From Membranipora membranacea (Eukaryota > Bryozoa > Gymnolaemata > Cheilostomatida > Membraniporidae), in NCBI GenBank assembly GCA_914767715.1, contig OU612066.1, forward strand, positions 35,188,283 to 35,252,282: DNA of 64,000 bases, read 5' to 3'. Both the position numbers and the translations under genes were made by a program. Under the pieces are notes generated by a model. That model ran no database searches and was not told where the DNA came from. It saw only the letters and a list, made by a program, of their open reading frames with translations. Within the stretch, counting starts at the first letter, position 1. Each line of letters opens with the position of its first letter. This document shows positions 49,508-62,103 of the stretch, one piece after another.

Positions 49508-50697
49508 TGCTATATTTGCATTAAAACAATACTTGTGGTGTCGTCTTATTAAATGCCTACAGCTGTGCCCACTTGAATAACCTAATGCAAAATAAGCTGA
49601 TTCCTGTGATCTTCTTATTATTAAGAATCTGGAAACAATATGAATACTATCAAACACATTTTTTAGCATAACGCAACGGAAATGGCTTACAAGTTAGATT
49701 ACTAGGCTCACTAAAAAGAAATCCCCTCTCACATTCTTAATTTTTTTTTTATGAGTTGTCTTTTCTTTAAACATGTTGGCACAATTTGAAATAAATCCTA
49801 CAATACATTGAAGACAGGATGAGGAAGGGTGGTAGCCTGGGAAGGCTATCGGGAATGCCTGCCAAGGTGAGGAGGTTGGGATACCAGAATCAGTCATACT
49901 GACAAATTAATTTTTGCGAGTAAGTATAAATTTATACCGCAGGGATTTTATAAATAATATAAATATACATATTTCATATTTTCAAATAGCCCTGTCATTC
50001 AAAAATATAATCAAATGAGCCGTATCTGTCAGTCATAATAGTATGATAATATTCAGATATTCGAAAGAACTACTTCAGGTGCTTCACCCATCATCTCATG
50101 TCGCCAGCATAATAATACATTAGAAATTTCACATATATTTTCATTCAAAATAGCCCATAAGAACATATATTTTTTGTTATTCAATATTACATTCTTGTAC
50201 ACGTTTGCCTTCAAAATAGGCCATTTTTAGTTCTTTCGTGTAATTTTGAGGTTAATTATTACATGAAATAAAAGATTTAACTAACTAACTAATATAACTA
50301 TCCCGCATATCCCACTTAATGAAAAGGGTGACATCAAAACATTATTTTGTTTATGGCAGCAATATTGTATCTCATATTCATTTGGTATCCAGATATATGA
50401 TGTCATAAGATTCAGCATATGTCATTGCCCCCCCCTTCATCTGAGATTAACCGAAAATCTAAACTATTTATTGGCAGCCACTTCCTGTTCATATTGGATC
50501 TCTCTGTCATGGTCAAATACCTCTATATATTTCCCCATTTCAGACTATATTGACTTTTCGCCTTGATAGGCCTGCTTCAGAAACTTTCCATTCCTGAATT
50601 AGACCACTCAAGTTGATGGTCTGCTTCTACTCTTCCTTATGTGTGACTGTGGGTGGGGTTATTCAGCCGTCCAAGTGGTCTATTCTAATGAGGTAGT
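49508..50697. other. NRDC 5' flank, no further gene recognised
   Basis: Probably contains the NRDC first exon(s) and promoter: a 3' splice site (TTTCCAG on the minus strand) lies near 49629. Near 50250-50300 an AATAAA-containing stretch ends in TAACTAACTAACTAA, resembling a LINE 3' tail, but no coding remnant was recognised. Confidence 0.4.
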
Positions 50698-51051
50698 GTA
50701 TAGAGCAGGGTTGCCCAACCTTTCCATTGAGGGGGACGCATCCACATATTGCAATGTCCCTGGGGGCCCGCAACCTCGCCATAACTCAAACATTCATATA
50801 TGGGTGTGCAGTATTTTCATTTCTACAGTGTGGAATTTATTGGAGCTCACTCAAATGCAATGGTTGGGGAATTCCATAATACTGCGACTAGATGTAGAGC
50901 GTTCCTTATTATGAGAAATGTAATAAATATATAGGGTGAAAATTGTTTTCGCGACTACGCGATTTTCTCAGACGGGTCGGGGCCGCATAAAATTGGGTTG
51001 GGGGGCCGTATGCGGCCCCAGGGCCACTCGTTGGGCAGCCCTGGTATAGAC
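50698..51051. mobile_element. hAT-like MITE
   Basis: The element at 50706-51043 (338 bp) has termini CAGGGTTGCCCAAC / GTTGGGCAGCCCTG, a classic hAT end. It is flanked by 8-bp GTATAGAG (50698-50705) and GTATAGAC (51044-51051), which match at seven of eight positions. The interior is GC-rich at both ends (GGGGGCCGTATGCGGCCCC on the right). No transposase. Confidence 0.88.
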
Positions 51052-51239
51052 CAGATGATCCCTCGGTATGCAGTTTTTCGTTTAAATGCTTAAGTATCAG
51101 AATGCCATTCAGAGTGATGAGAATTTTGTGTCCCGTCTATAGTAAAATAGGCATTTATTCATATAGTGATCCACTATCAGATTCAGGGCTATTACCTGAG
51201 TCTGTGTGCTGGAGGTTTGTGGTAGTTTTGCTAAAACTA

Positions 51240-52008
51240 CGATGATCTATTTTTGAATGTGTCAAAGACAAAGAAGATTGTATTTGTGCAATCTTAGAGA
51301 CAATCCTGTACATGATAGCTTAGTTATCAATGGTAATAATGTAGAGCAGGTTGACAGTTTTGAATACTTAGGCACTATTATTGACAAAAAGCTTAAGTTC
51401 CAAGAACATTCCATCGAAGTCACCAAGAAAGCCCGCAAGAGACTTTACATCATGAAGAAGCTGTATTCAATGCATATAGCTGTGCCTCTTAGAATGCAAT
51501 GCTATATTACTTTTATTGAATGTATATTTTTGTACCACCTTAGCACTCTATATGGCCACTTATCCTCGTCATCTAGGAAATCGCTCAATTTATAGAGTTA
51601 TAAGCCTCGCAGGCTATCTAGGTAGCTGCAAGTTTGACACCATCGAGGCAATATACGAAAGAGTGATGAGAACAAGATGCCTCAGACTCGTAGCTACTGA
51701 CCACGCTGACCCAGTATTTATATTCGATAAACTTCCGTCTGGTCGATACAGAGCAATCAAAGCGAGGGTAAACATACGAACTGACTGTTTCCGATCCCTC
51801 TGTGTGCGGAAGTTAAATAGTATACTTTTTTAGCCAACTAGTGATAATTCTTACTGTTTATTTATTTTTTTTCAATTTTTAAAACCAACCAGACCAAAAC
51901 TTTTTAATGTTTACACCATAACTTTTATTGCTCAGCGAAAACAAAATATTTCTCAATATGAGACTGTAATAAACGATCATCATCACCATCATCATCATCA
52001 TCATCATC
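51240..52008 (+). mobile_element. Degenerate L2-like LINE 3' fragment with (ATC)n tail
   Basis: Broken plus-strand frames give the C-terminal region of a non-LTR reverse transcriptase: VEQVDSFEYLGTIIDKKLKF near 51340-51400, KKARKRLYIMKKLYS near 51425, then in a shifted frame IEAIYERVMRTRCL and LPSGRYRAIKARVN near 51735-51775. At least two frameshifts and internal stops. The element ends in an ATC/ATCACC microsatellite at about 51977-52008, a typical L2-type tail. The left end is a 5' truncation whose exact position is uncertain. Confidence 0.8.
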
Positions 52009-53193
52009 AAAACCATTTGTGTACAATTCTTTTCTTTTTTATTTTTGTTTAACTTCTAATGATGCACTTGTTGTAACCTCTTTGTGATTGGATGATTGAC
52101 CCTGTATAACGACAATTATACTCATATCAATAACATTATCACAACACCCACATTCGAAGATACTGTCAGCTCTATCTGCACGCCCATCTAGTTTTGTGAA
52201 TACCATCTGGTTGAGACAAATGATGCCGGCTGTGAAGCAGCAACACAGACAGACCTCATGTGATGCAAGAGTTTTATATAGTCACTTTAAATTGCTCATG
52301 ATGATCAAGTTGCCTGTACTTAAGACGCTTAACATGGTGCTGTCAGAAATCTCATGGTGCTGTCAGAAATCTCATGAAATTTTAGCCTCTGATGAAAGTA
52401 AAGCTGATTATTCATAGCAAATTTACTCCTGAGTGCTACACTGAAAATATAAGTATATCAATTTTTGTAAAATGTTGTATCATTTATTTTATTTGCTATC
52501 ATTGAGCTTTCGTTCAATTATGAAGTCATGATGTTCAATATTTTGCTATTTCCGATCTAATACTGCCAATTATCAATTATGTAACATTTTTTACAGCTAT
52601 TAGATATATATTTGTATTCTAAAAATTGAGTTGAATGTTATAACCATCTCACTTTAATGTTTGATGGGCCATGAGTTCTGCGGCATATAAATCAACTATA
52701 CTATATATATAATTATATATATACACACGCCATTGATTGGATCAGGGCTCATAGCTCCGAAATTTGCTCAGCTCAATCTCGTTGAAACACAGTATGATTA
52801 CAGCTCTAATTACTAATCCAAAGTGCAGAAATGATATATATGATGATATATATTACTAATAGCAATGTGACACAGCAGCATTTTAGAGGGCCAGCCGACA
52901 GATTAAGAAAGGGGTGTCTAACATTACCATCAGTTTTTTGCTATCTGTTTTAAACAGAATATCATTGAAGCCAAAACTGCATACACCAAAATATTGAATA
53001 TTGAACATCAATAGATGACAATGTATATTAAGGAATGACATGCCATCCAAATTGAGTTACTCCCATTAGATTTGATTATTTGAAAAATGCAATCAGCTTA
53101 TTAGGTGGACAAATGAGATACTGATTCTTAGCTCAAAACAAGCTGAAAGATAATACTATATAATCTGAGACCAAGGATTAACCTTGCTAAAAC
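52009..53193. other. Intergenic, no gene recognised
   Basis: AT-rich. A 21-base direct repeat (the CTCATGGTGCTGTCAGAAAT motif) occurs twice near 52331-52373, and a (TA)n run lies near 52700-52725. Nothing coding recognised. Confidence 0.4.
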
Positions 53194-53220
53194 CAAGGAG
53201 TTAAAGTATTTAACTCCTTG
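53194..53220. repeat. Perfect short palindrome
   Basis: CAAGGAGTTAAA and TTTAACTCCTTG form 12-bp arms with a three-base spacer. The same AACTCCTTG core recurs elsewhere in the window. Confidence 0.75.
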
Positions 53221-53621
53221 CTAAAACTAAAGCTTCTCCTTGTAAACAATTCATAGCAGCTCTCATTAGCTTTCTTATTAGCTAGCAGTGCACAATTGTA
53301 GCTTCTTTTGTTGAGGTAACCAGTTATCATATTGTAGCCGTCGGCTGGACTGTAAAGTCGCCATTCTCTAAAGTTTACCTTCACTTAAAAGGCGGATTTT
53401 ATGCTTCTATGTCGGGATTATTGAGAACTGGAGACATATAGTTTAACCTGTTGAATTGGAGTTGGATCCAAATACACTAAACTACTTTCGACTCTTTTTG
53501 TGGAGGTGCGAGTTGTAAATCTTGCATTCCTCGACAGCAGTTAAAGGGTGCAGATAGACAAACATACTTGATTGACTAAGCAGGCTGTCTTCAAAGTGTA
53601 TTAATATAAGAACGTTTTTGT

Positions 53622-55064
53622 GTGAGCCTTGATAACCTTATAGAGATTGTTGACACAAATATAACTACTAACTGTATCTTTCTCGGAGACTATAATCTAC
53701 CTTATCTAGACTGGAAAACTGACCCAGGAAATGCCTCAGTCAAAAATAGTTCTAATAGGAAAGCACTGCACCAACTTGCTCTAGATACTTTTAATGAAGC
53801 AGATCTGAAGCAGCAGATCCATAATTCCACACATAAGTTCGGTAACACACTGGACCTGGTTATGTTAAACAAGCTGCTTTTGAATGATATTGACATTAAG
53901 TGCCAGATATTGCCTGGTATTTCTGACCATAACATGCTTTTGATTGACATTACTGCTCAAGATCTTGCTAGTGTCTCTACAGTACCACCGAAGAAAATCT
54001 ACAGGAACTATGATCGAGCAAACTACGCCAAGATTGAGACAACCTTCAACTCACTAAAAACCCATATGATGGAAACACCACCTACAGCAGTTGAAGAATG
54101 CTGGACAAAGTTTCTACATTGTTTAAATACAGCAGCTGAAAGCATCCCAGGTAAGCTTAGTAAACCTAGGGGGCACCCATGGATAAACAGAAGTATTGTG
54201 AGAAAAATACGGAAAATAGGCCGTATATTTGATAAAAATGAGAAATTCCCTAGTATAGCTCACCAAAGAGAGCTCGATCTGATTAACCGTGACATTATAG
54301 TACAGGTTAAAGAAGCCAAGACAAAGTACTTGGACGTTCACCTTACTGGTGAAATGGAACACGGCAATACCAAGCCGTTGTTTAACTACATAAACAAGAA
54401 TACTGGCCACTCAAACCAAATCAGTAGTCTCATTGACACTGAAGCGGATAGAATACCAGACAAGCTGGCAGACACACTTTTGACAGTGTTCGAGAAGATA
54501 GACTATCGAGTTCCTGTACTTGATAAATGTGCGATAATAAAGATACCTGATGTAAAGATCAGTAGCACAGGTGTAAAAAACCTGCTAGTAAAGTTGGACA
54601 AGAGAAAGGCCTCTGGGCCAGATGACATAGCTGCCATAACTCTAAAGATGTTTGCTGAAAATGTACCTTCTTTTATAGACTGTGTGTGCATCCTGTTTGA
54701 AACCAGTCTAAAAGAAGGAGCGGTACCAAAGGTGTGGAAAAGGGCAACCATTTGCCCCATCTATAAGGGAGGAAAAAGATCAGACCCTCACCACTATAGA
54801 CCCATCAGTCTAACATGTATACTATGTAAAACACTGGAACATGTTATTTGTTCAAACATGTGGTCGCACATTGAAAATGCTGAAATAATCAAAGATAACC
54901 AACATGGTTTCAGAAAAGGGCTTAACACTACTACACAGTTGCTGCATGTAGTCCACTCTGCCGCAGAGGCAATAGATAAACAAAATGATTACCACATGGT
55001 GAGCTTTGATTTTAGTAAAGCCTTTGACCGGTTCCTCATAATCTTCTACTGCATAAACTTGTAA
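53622..55064 (+). pseudogene. LINE ORF2 fragment: endonuclease C-terminus and N-terminal half of reverse transcriptase
   Basis: A 480-residue open frame. The N-terminus is truncated within the endonuclease domain (retains GDYN and SDHN motifs). The last 12 or so residues before the stop are off-frame: after FSKAFDR a single-base loss at about 55028-55031 shifts the frame, and the true continuation is in another frame from 55030. Confidence 0.9.
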
Positions 55065-55747
55065 ACTTTAACTTTGATGTAAATTGTGTTGCATGGATAA
55101 AAGACTGGCTTAAAAACAGGACATTCAAAGTAGTGCTAAATGATTCCATGTCTTATGAGTTTGATATCCATTCCGGTGTGCCTCAGGGCTCAGTCCTGGG
55201 GCCCCTACTGTTCATTCTGTATGTAAATGACATATCTGATGAAATAAAGTTCTCTGAATGTCGTCTGTACGCAGACGACACTGTACTCTGCTCAAATTTA
55301 TCACAGCGGCCAGATGGCCTTCAAAATGACATAAATGCATTATACCAGTGGGGTAACAAATGGGGCATGCAGTTCAACTTGAGTAAATGTGCACATATGC
55401 AGTTTGGAAAGGCTAGCCCAACCATACGTCTCAAACTTGGTGACAGTTGTATACCCAACGCCAGCACAATCAAGTACCTAGGGGTACATATTGACTCAGA
55501 CTTGAAGTGGAACACGCACGTTACAAAAACAGTTGCTAAAGCAAACAGGTCATTAGGATTAATTAAACGGAATCTAAGAGAGGCTCCAACAAAAACGAAA
55601 CTGGTTGCTTTTAACTCGGTTGTCAGACCCATATTAGAGTATGCCAGTCAAGTTTGGTCGCCACATCAGGCAGGATTGAGTAAGTCCATTGATATGGTTC
55701 AACGTAAAGCTATGAGATGGATCTATTGGATACGTAAGCGTGACTGA
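55030..55747 (+). pseudogene. LINE ORF2 fragment: reverse transcriptase catalytic core and C-terminus
   Basis: Continuation of the upstream fragment in another frame. It carries GVPQGSVLGPLLF, the YADD active-site motif, TIKYLGVHIDSDLKW and VVRPILEYASQVW. It terminates after a second frameshift near 55735; the remaining C-terminal residues (SDRRKDLDILFLRKI) continue in a third frame to 55991. Confidence 0.9.
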
Positions 55748-56362
55748 GTGTATGAACCGTCATAGCATTGTTTCTATGTCCGACAGGCGCAAGGATCTAG
55801 ATATACTCTTCCTAAGAAAGATTGAAGCCGGATTATTCGATTTGAACCTTAACTGTTACATTAGATTTTCTACAGATCATAACACCAGAGGTAAGACCAT
55901 CAGCTGGACACACAGGACAAATGCATGGAGTTTCAGTTACTTCAACTGCATACGCCATGACATCAAGGTCATATTTCCTCCATCCCCATAACCGCCTATA
56001 AATATCTCTAACCTACTTGTAAATTGAACGTATTATTTATGTTCAAGTAGCTATCACTGGGACTTTTCATGCCCGTCAGACCATCATCTGAACGGATGAC
56101 TTGAAAATTTGATCAGAGATGAAAAAATGGGGACCACAATTACAGATGCCACTCTTTTTGACAGCCTGTGACGCTGCACTTTTTGTTCTGTTTATTTTCT
56201 AAAATGTTAACTCTCTTTTTCGCGGGTCACACTACCGAGCAGCGCCCACAGAAACTCCAAAACCCTGATTACGCACTAATAGACTGATTATTATAACCTT
56301 TATGCCAGCTATTCCGGCAATTAGGATTAATTGGGAAGTGAGTAAGTAAGTAAGTAAGTGTG

Positions 56363-59296
56363 GCGGTCAACATGGTTTGTTAAAGATTACTTAGATTATT
56401 TTGTTCAAACTAAACTTTATGCTCCTGATAACGATTAACAGTACAACAATGAATTGCTTGATTTTACCACTTCTATTTTCCTATAAGCTCAAATGATGCC
56501 ATTGAAACCTGTGAAAATCCAACATGATGACTTTGACAGCATGATATCAGCAGTGACAAAGAGGAAGTAGGCAGCGAATTAAGAGAAAAATTGAGTAACA
56601 AGCACATTACATCGACTACTATTGTATTTTGCTAGGGCAAACAAACTCGGTGAGTTGATTGCATCACCTTCCTCAATCCACAAGACTTACATCATAAGAA
56701 ATCTTTGTCAAACTATTTATACAATTTCAGTTCAAGTACCCTGATATATTGCGAGTGACCTTTCTATCCGGTTATGTTTAGGTTGATCCCGTCCACAACG
56801 ATAAAGATTGAGTTGTGATAAGTTCTGGCTGTACCTGCACATTTCTATAAGCCATCTAGCAGAAAATAGGGCAAAATAGTCTGAATAATCATCTCGCAGG
56901 CCTAACTAAGACCACTGCTATGTATAAAGACCGCCCCAAGAATCTCATGCTGATATCGATAACACAGCTGTCAATATGACAAGGTGAGAATTGTGTTCTT
57001 TTCTCAACGACTTAGGATCTGACCTGTAAATATCAACGAATATTTCAAATTTCTTGGAAATTCCAGTTTTTGCAAATGGATATGAGACAGTGTTGTGCTC
57101 AGAGATATGTTATTTCCAGCAACATGTAGAACCGTTTTTTGTTTCTCATCACCTCATTATATTAACTTTCTTAGGATAATCACAGCAGAGATCCATCATC
57201 TAGATACAGATATTCACATACAATAGACTGCGTTAGCTTGAAATGACCAGGCAGATGATGCAAGATTCATGATGTTACTACTGAACCGATACAACTAGCA
57301 GAAATTCCATTATATCAACACTTGACTTCACCATCTACTATCCACAGTTATTCATGGCATTCTTGTTGATCTGTGCAGATATGATTGTTTTAAAATAGAA
57401 TATATAACATCTGCAGTTTGCAAAGAAAAAAAGTATTCTTTACATGTACAATAATCTACATTCTAACATCATAATAATTCATTTAGACCTTCTCACTAGA
57501 CCACAAATTATTTGAATTTCACATAGCTTTATGGCTTTTGCCTCTGGTTGTTTGAGACCTTCAACTAGACCTCCCCAGTGGTTGTAGTTTCAATTGTAAA
57601 AGATAATACTATTTCTCAGTTTGTAGATTATGGATACATTGTATGCTGTTGACAACCCGATAGCTTACACCTTTGGCTTTCAATGGCTTGTATAGCGTCC
57701 ACTGATATTATACACCACGAGCTAAACAAAGCAGAAACTATTGGATGGTTCACCTGTCAACTTCGGTATACTATGGTAAGATGTATTTACAGTTCTAAAG
57801 TACATCTTTTGATGCCGTGATCAAACTCAAAGCCATTAACTTACACATGTATTTTATATGGCCATAATTCCCGCCTAACACACCATAAACAGTGTGTAAG
57901 ACATTTAGAATATTACTGCTTTGACGCCCTCCCTGTTGGCACTGACAAGGCAAGAGCTTGTAAATTGTAAGAGGGATTATATATATATAAATATAACCTC
58001 CTCATAATACTCAGTTCACCTTTTGGTAATAGGATATGCTTACATAAGATTAATTATACAGCGCACCCTGTACAAGCTATGGTTATGTCTAAAGAGCTTG
58101 CCTCCATTAACGACATTTGCTTGTAACCAGCATTTAGAACAACTATGCCACCCTACCTACAGCTCCCCTGTTCTAACTGTATAAGGCACTACCAGCTATC
58201 TGGTTCACTATTTAGCCGATTATTCTTGATTCATATACATATAGTATATTGAATTTTAATCCACCTCTTGCAGCCAATAGCAGAGGCATCCGAGACGTTC
58301 AGGTCTGCTGTGGAGAAAATTGGTAACTGGTTAATGCATATATGACAGAAGTGTACTGCTATCATTACTGTGAAGAAAAGTTTCGACTAAAACGACACAC
58401 TGCAAAGGAGCAGCTGGAGGGAAGTGAGTCCACACAAAATGCCTCAAGAAATTATGTAAGTGACATAACAGTATGGTATAGCTTTGCATGCAGAGCTTCA
58501 TCTCCAAATTCCCTAAATTTTTAATTTGCTTTAATTATAAACTTTTAGAAAACCTCAATAAATAAATAATAAATGGATCATTTTTCTAATGGCCCTTGTA
58601 AAGATAGCTGATAAGATGACGATAACGATTTTATGTTAAGAATGAGTGAAGTTTTATTTCAATTGTTAGATGTAATTTGGTAGATTATATCTATCAATGA
58701 GTTTGTCAGAGTTGTCATTGTGTAATAAAATGACATTCACTAATCCTTAAAACTGCTAAATCAGGCATTTTGGAAACAATGAAATGGCATAGTGCTGGCT
58801 GCTTGGAGTGAGTGTTGCGGGAGTCTTCGGACAATGGTGGGAGTTCGTTTGATCTTGGTTTCGGTGCCCTCTTGCTATCGTGCGATTGGTCTAGAGAACT
58901 GGTCAGCCTGGTGTCCCTATTGTTATGTTGCCCAACTCTGAACTCAGTGTCTAGGGTCAATTCGGTACTCTGTCAGTTACCGATCGAGTGCCAGAGGAGA
59001 ATCATGTAATATATTATTTCTCCCTGCGTACACATTTAAATACTAGTATTTACATTTTCTCTGACTGGAATATTTAAGATACAATTTTCCAAGTCATAAT
59101 CAAGAACGTACTATCATAAGAAAGCACACACTTGGAAGGAGCTAAAGGTACGATATTTTCCTTTTATTACCATATTGTTTTTACACAAACTCTTGGTAAA
59201 CACTCCTTTGCAGCATTTCTTTCTGTATTTGCATACTTCGCATATACATGTATGCTCATATTTTATATATTAATTCAAGCTAATTGACTCTAGAGC
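56363..59296. other. Intergenic / possible introns, no confident gene
   Basis: AT-rich. Two exon-like islands with splice consensus ends were noted: 57696-57775 (reads HHELNKAETIGWFTCQLRY in one frame) and 58274-58322 (PIAEASETFRSAVEKI). The second is phase-compatible with the exon at 59872 inside the downstream element. No known family was recognised. Confidence 0.35.
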
Positions 59297-59871
59297 CTTA
59301 CCTACGGCAGACGAGCTGCGCCATGTGGTAAAAATAATTCGGAATGGCGCAGCTCGGCTACATGCAATTTACATGTGGCGCAGCTCGGCTAGAGGCAATT
59401 GATGTGTGGCGCAGCTCGGCTAGTTTCAAATTTTGAAGCCATGAGAACACAACTCATGAATTTGATAGTCTGTCACTACTCAGTCGGAAAAAGTTAGAGT
59501 CAACTTGGGTTTTGGAGGTATGATTGTTAACAACTAAGTCTGCACCATCTTGATAGCTGAGTCTGATAATAGGCCTGACTTTGAGGTTAGAGCATCACTC
59601 ACTGGCCTGAGCACTGAAAGGTGACCTTTTTAATGTTATCACTACCAGACATTCGAAACATAGAGCCACCTTAGAAAAGATATATGCAGAGGAGAGGAGT
59701 CTGTCAGGTGAACTGTTCTGATTGTCACCAACCAATCTATCTTTCCAAGGACCAGCAGGGACTAGCTAGGAGCACTCCTTGATCTTTCACTACAGACAGT
59801 TCCTGGACCAATCTGTAGAATCTATGTATGTATGTATTTAATTTTTGTCATTGAATCACTCATTGTTACAG

Positions 59872-60335
59872 TGAATGGGAGTCAAAGAATTGGTGGAATG
59901 TTGATGATGATGCAGCAGCACCCTCACTGGCAGACTACTATCTTATCTATCTATGACCCAATGGTCCTACTCCAAAATCTGTCTGGGTATGTAGCAATGT
60001 TTGGCTTTCACATTACATTCAATTCTTTCATTCAATGACCTCTTAGTTCTATCTCTAACCCAGGAATATGAACTTTTTTTCACAGTTGAGCATCTCATTG
60101 GGTTTCTGCATTAATTGATCCTATTATAATTTTCCCTTTCAGAACGGTTGAAGACAAGGTGATGACAACAAAATTAAAACCAGCCTATGGCCCAGTGGTC
60201 TATCATAATATTGTTGGAAATAAAGTCATCTGGATGATCAATATGCCGACACGCAACTTGCCGATCAACCATGAGATACGAGTCTGCAACGTAGTGCCAC
60301 AAAGAAGCCCAGATGACCTCTTTACAGAAGTCTAA
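59872..60335 (+). CDS. Putative two-exon coding segment of unknown function inside the TIR element
   Basis: Exons 59872-59986 and 60143-60335 have an acceptor TTACAG, donor GG|GTATG and acceptor TTTCAG, and join in phase to one open frame ending in TAA at 60335. The product reads RIGGMLMMMQQHPHW, TILSIYDPMVLLQNLSG, KPAYGPVVYHNIVGNKVIW and RVCNVVPQRSPDDLFTEV. I recognise no family. An upstream exon-like block (58274-58322) outside the element fits in phase, which raises the question of whether this is host gene, captured gene or element gene. It could also be a fortuitous ORF pair. Confidence 0.35.
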
Positions 60336-61031
60336 CTCCTCGGTCTTAGTATCTATTGATTTTTTTGATTGCTTGTGGGTCAGGTTATCAGTTTAGACCT
60401 CAAGCAGTCATGCACATTTGAATTGTAAATGCCCAAAGTGCCACTGATAAGCTGATTCAAATCAATCGTGAGTTCTAATAGACAACAAATACATCGGTGA
60501 ACTGACTTGACAACTGTAATCTGTAAGTGGGTACCAAATTATTATCAAAGTTTTCGCTCTGGTCAGATTTTTATTTTTTCTTCTTACATACCATGTTTGT
60601 TGTTGAGGAGCTGACATAACTGGTTCCTTTATTTCTTTTTTCGTTATTTGTTTTGTGTAACGTAATTTAAGCACAATAATAATTATACTATGCCTAAGAA
60701 AGTTCACTTGACGCATTTTTGTGACAGCTGTATTACCATCTATATTCATGCAGGGATGATATGACTTGGCTGTTTAGTCTACAGAATAACGCATAGATAG
60801 ATGAGAATTTTGTCAACAGTGACTGAAACTTCTTTGAATAAAAAACAGCTTAGGTGCCCTACTTAGGTCTCGTTCCCAAATCACTCTCTCATAGATAGAA
60901 CTATACCTATGCATTCTGAGTAAACGATTTGTGCACGAATTGTCTAATTGAGCTAAATGACCAGACTACCTTGGGAGGAGGATTGATTTTAGTTGAGAGG
61001 ACAACTCATATGTCTGATACAATCATACCAG

Positions 61032-61069
61032 GGAGTTAGGGACAAATGTTATATTTTGTCCCCAACTCC
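61032..61069. repeat. Small inverted repeat with AACTCC ends
   Basis: GGAGTTAGGGACAAA pairs with TTTTGTCCCCAACTCC around a short spacer, inside the TIR element. Confidence 0.65.
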
Positions 61070-62033
61070 TTGATCATACATACTCCCTGATATCTTTTGT
61101 TCACCCAAGGACTTACTATCACTCTCCAAAGTTGGAGTAAGGATATGCGTTTGGTTTGACCCAAAAAAGTTGGATCAATGTGACTACGAGCCAGAATACC
61201 TGTGGCCGTTATACATATTATATTCAATGTACCTAAAAATAAAAATGATCAGCACAAAACACTGTGAATCATTTGATCTGGTTATTATTGATAGATTTAA
61301 GCAGAGTATAGCAGGGTGCGAGGACTGCCTTATGCAATGAACCTTCTTCTCAGTTCTCTGGGGCCTGCACCCAGTGACCAAGCACCCTGATGAAGTTTGT
61401 TCATCAAATTGATACCGCAAAAACTCCCTAGGTATCACTATTAACAGCATTGGATACTAACTGAAGTTGCATGCTTGACATTGAATTATCATCTACAACT
61501 TACAGTTAGATGTTGCAAGACTAGGAGACTAGCTGTGCTATGGCATTATTATTGTGTATAAAATTTCATGGATCTCTAGTTGTTCATAGGAAAATACTTT
61601 TACTTGGCGAAGTCTCAGCATCTTAAATCCGGCTAAGTGAACCACCACTGTCTTACCAAGAAGTTCCCTCTAACTCCTTGGTCTTACCAATGCAATCCTG
61701 ATACATGTTGAGGTTTATACGGGATCAAAGATTGAGTCAGTCTATTGATGATTGCATATGATTCCTATGGCTTATCTCTGGTTAATCTCTAAAATGCTCC
61801 TTCATAATCATACAGGCTGTAAAATAAAACATGTAAAAATACAAAATGTTATTTGGACAGATTACTGACACATTAATCACAGTCAAACTTTAAACAAAGT
61901 AACTTGATGAGCTCTAAAGCCCTCTCTACGCTTGCAGTATTTGCCCTACATCTAGCAGACATGAATATACACCTTGCATTGTATACACTGTATACACGAG
62001 TTACTCCAAAGCCTGGGTTGGTCTGTGGCAATG

Positions 62034-62103
62034 TTTGACTGCCCCTCCCCCCCCCCCCCCTGGTTGGGTTTCAAACAACAAAAAACCCAAAAGGGCAGTC
62101 AAA
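62034..62103. repeat. 70-bp foldback with poly-C
   Basis: Arms TTTGACTGCCC / GGGCAGTCAAA and inner arms TTGGGTTT / AACCCAA bracket a run of about 14 C. It lies near the right end of the 3.6-kb element and is probably a nested foldback or a decayed MITE. Confidence 0.75.

Larger units (their letters stand above)
53621..56362 (+). mobile_element. 5'-truncated CR1/jockey-like non-LTR retrotransposon with (TAAG)n tail
   Basis: About 2.7 kb of ORF2. It begins inside the apurinic-type endonuclease (GDYNLPYLDW, then TLDLVMLNK and SDHNML), continues through a linker and a reverse transcriptase (LDKRKASGPDDIAA, WKRATICPIYKGG, HHYRPISLT, QHGFRKGLNTTTQLL, FDFSKAFDR, GVPQGSVLGPLLF and the catalytic YADD in LYADDTVL), and ends in the C-terminal block VVRPILEYASQVW. 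Two frameshifts (about 55029 and 55735) split it into three frames. The non-coding 3' region ends in repeated TAAG at about 56339-56358. The missing 5' end is typical of incomplete reverse transcription. Confidence 0.93.
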
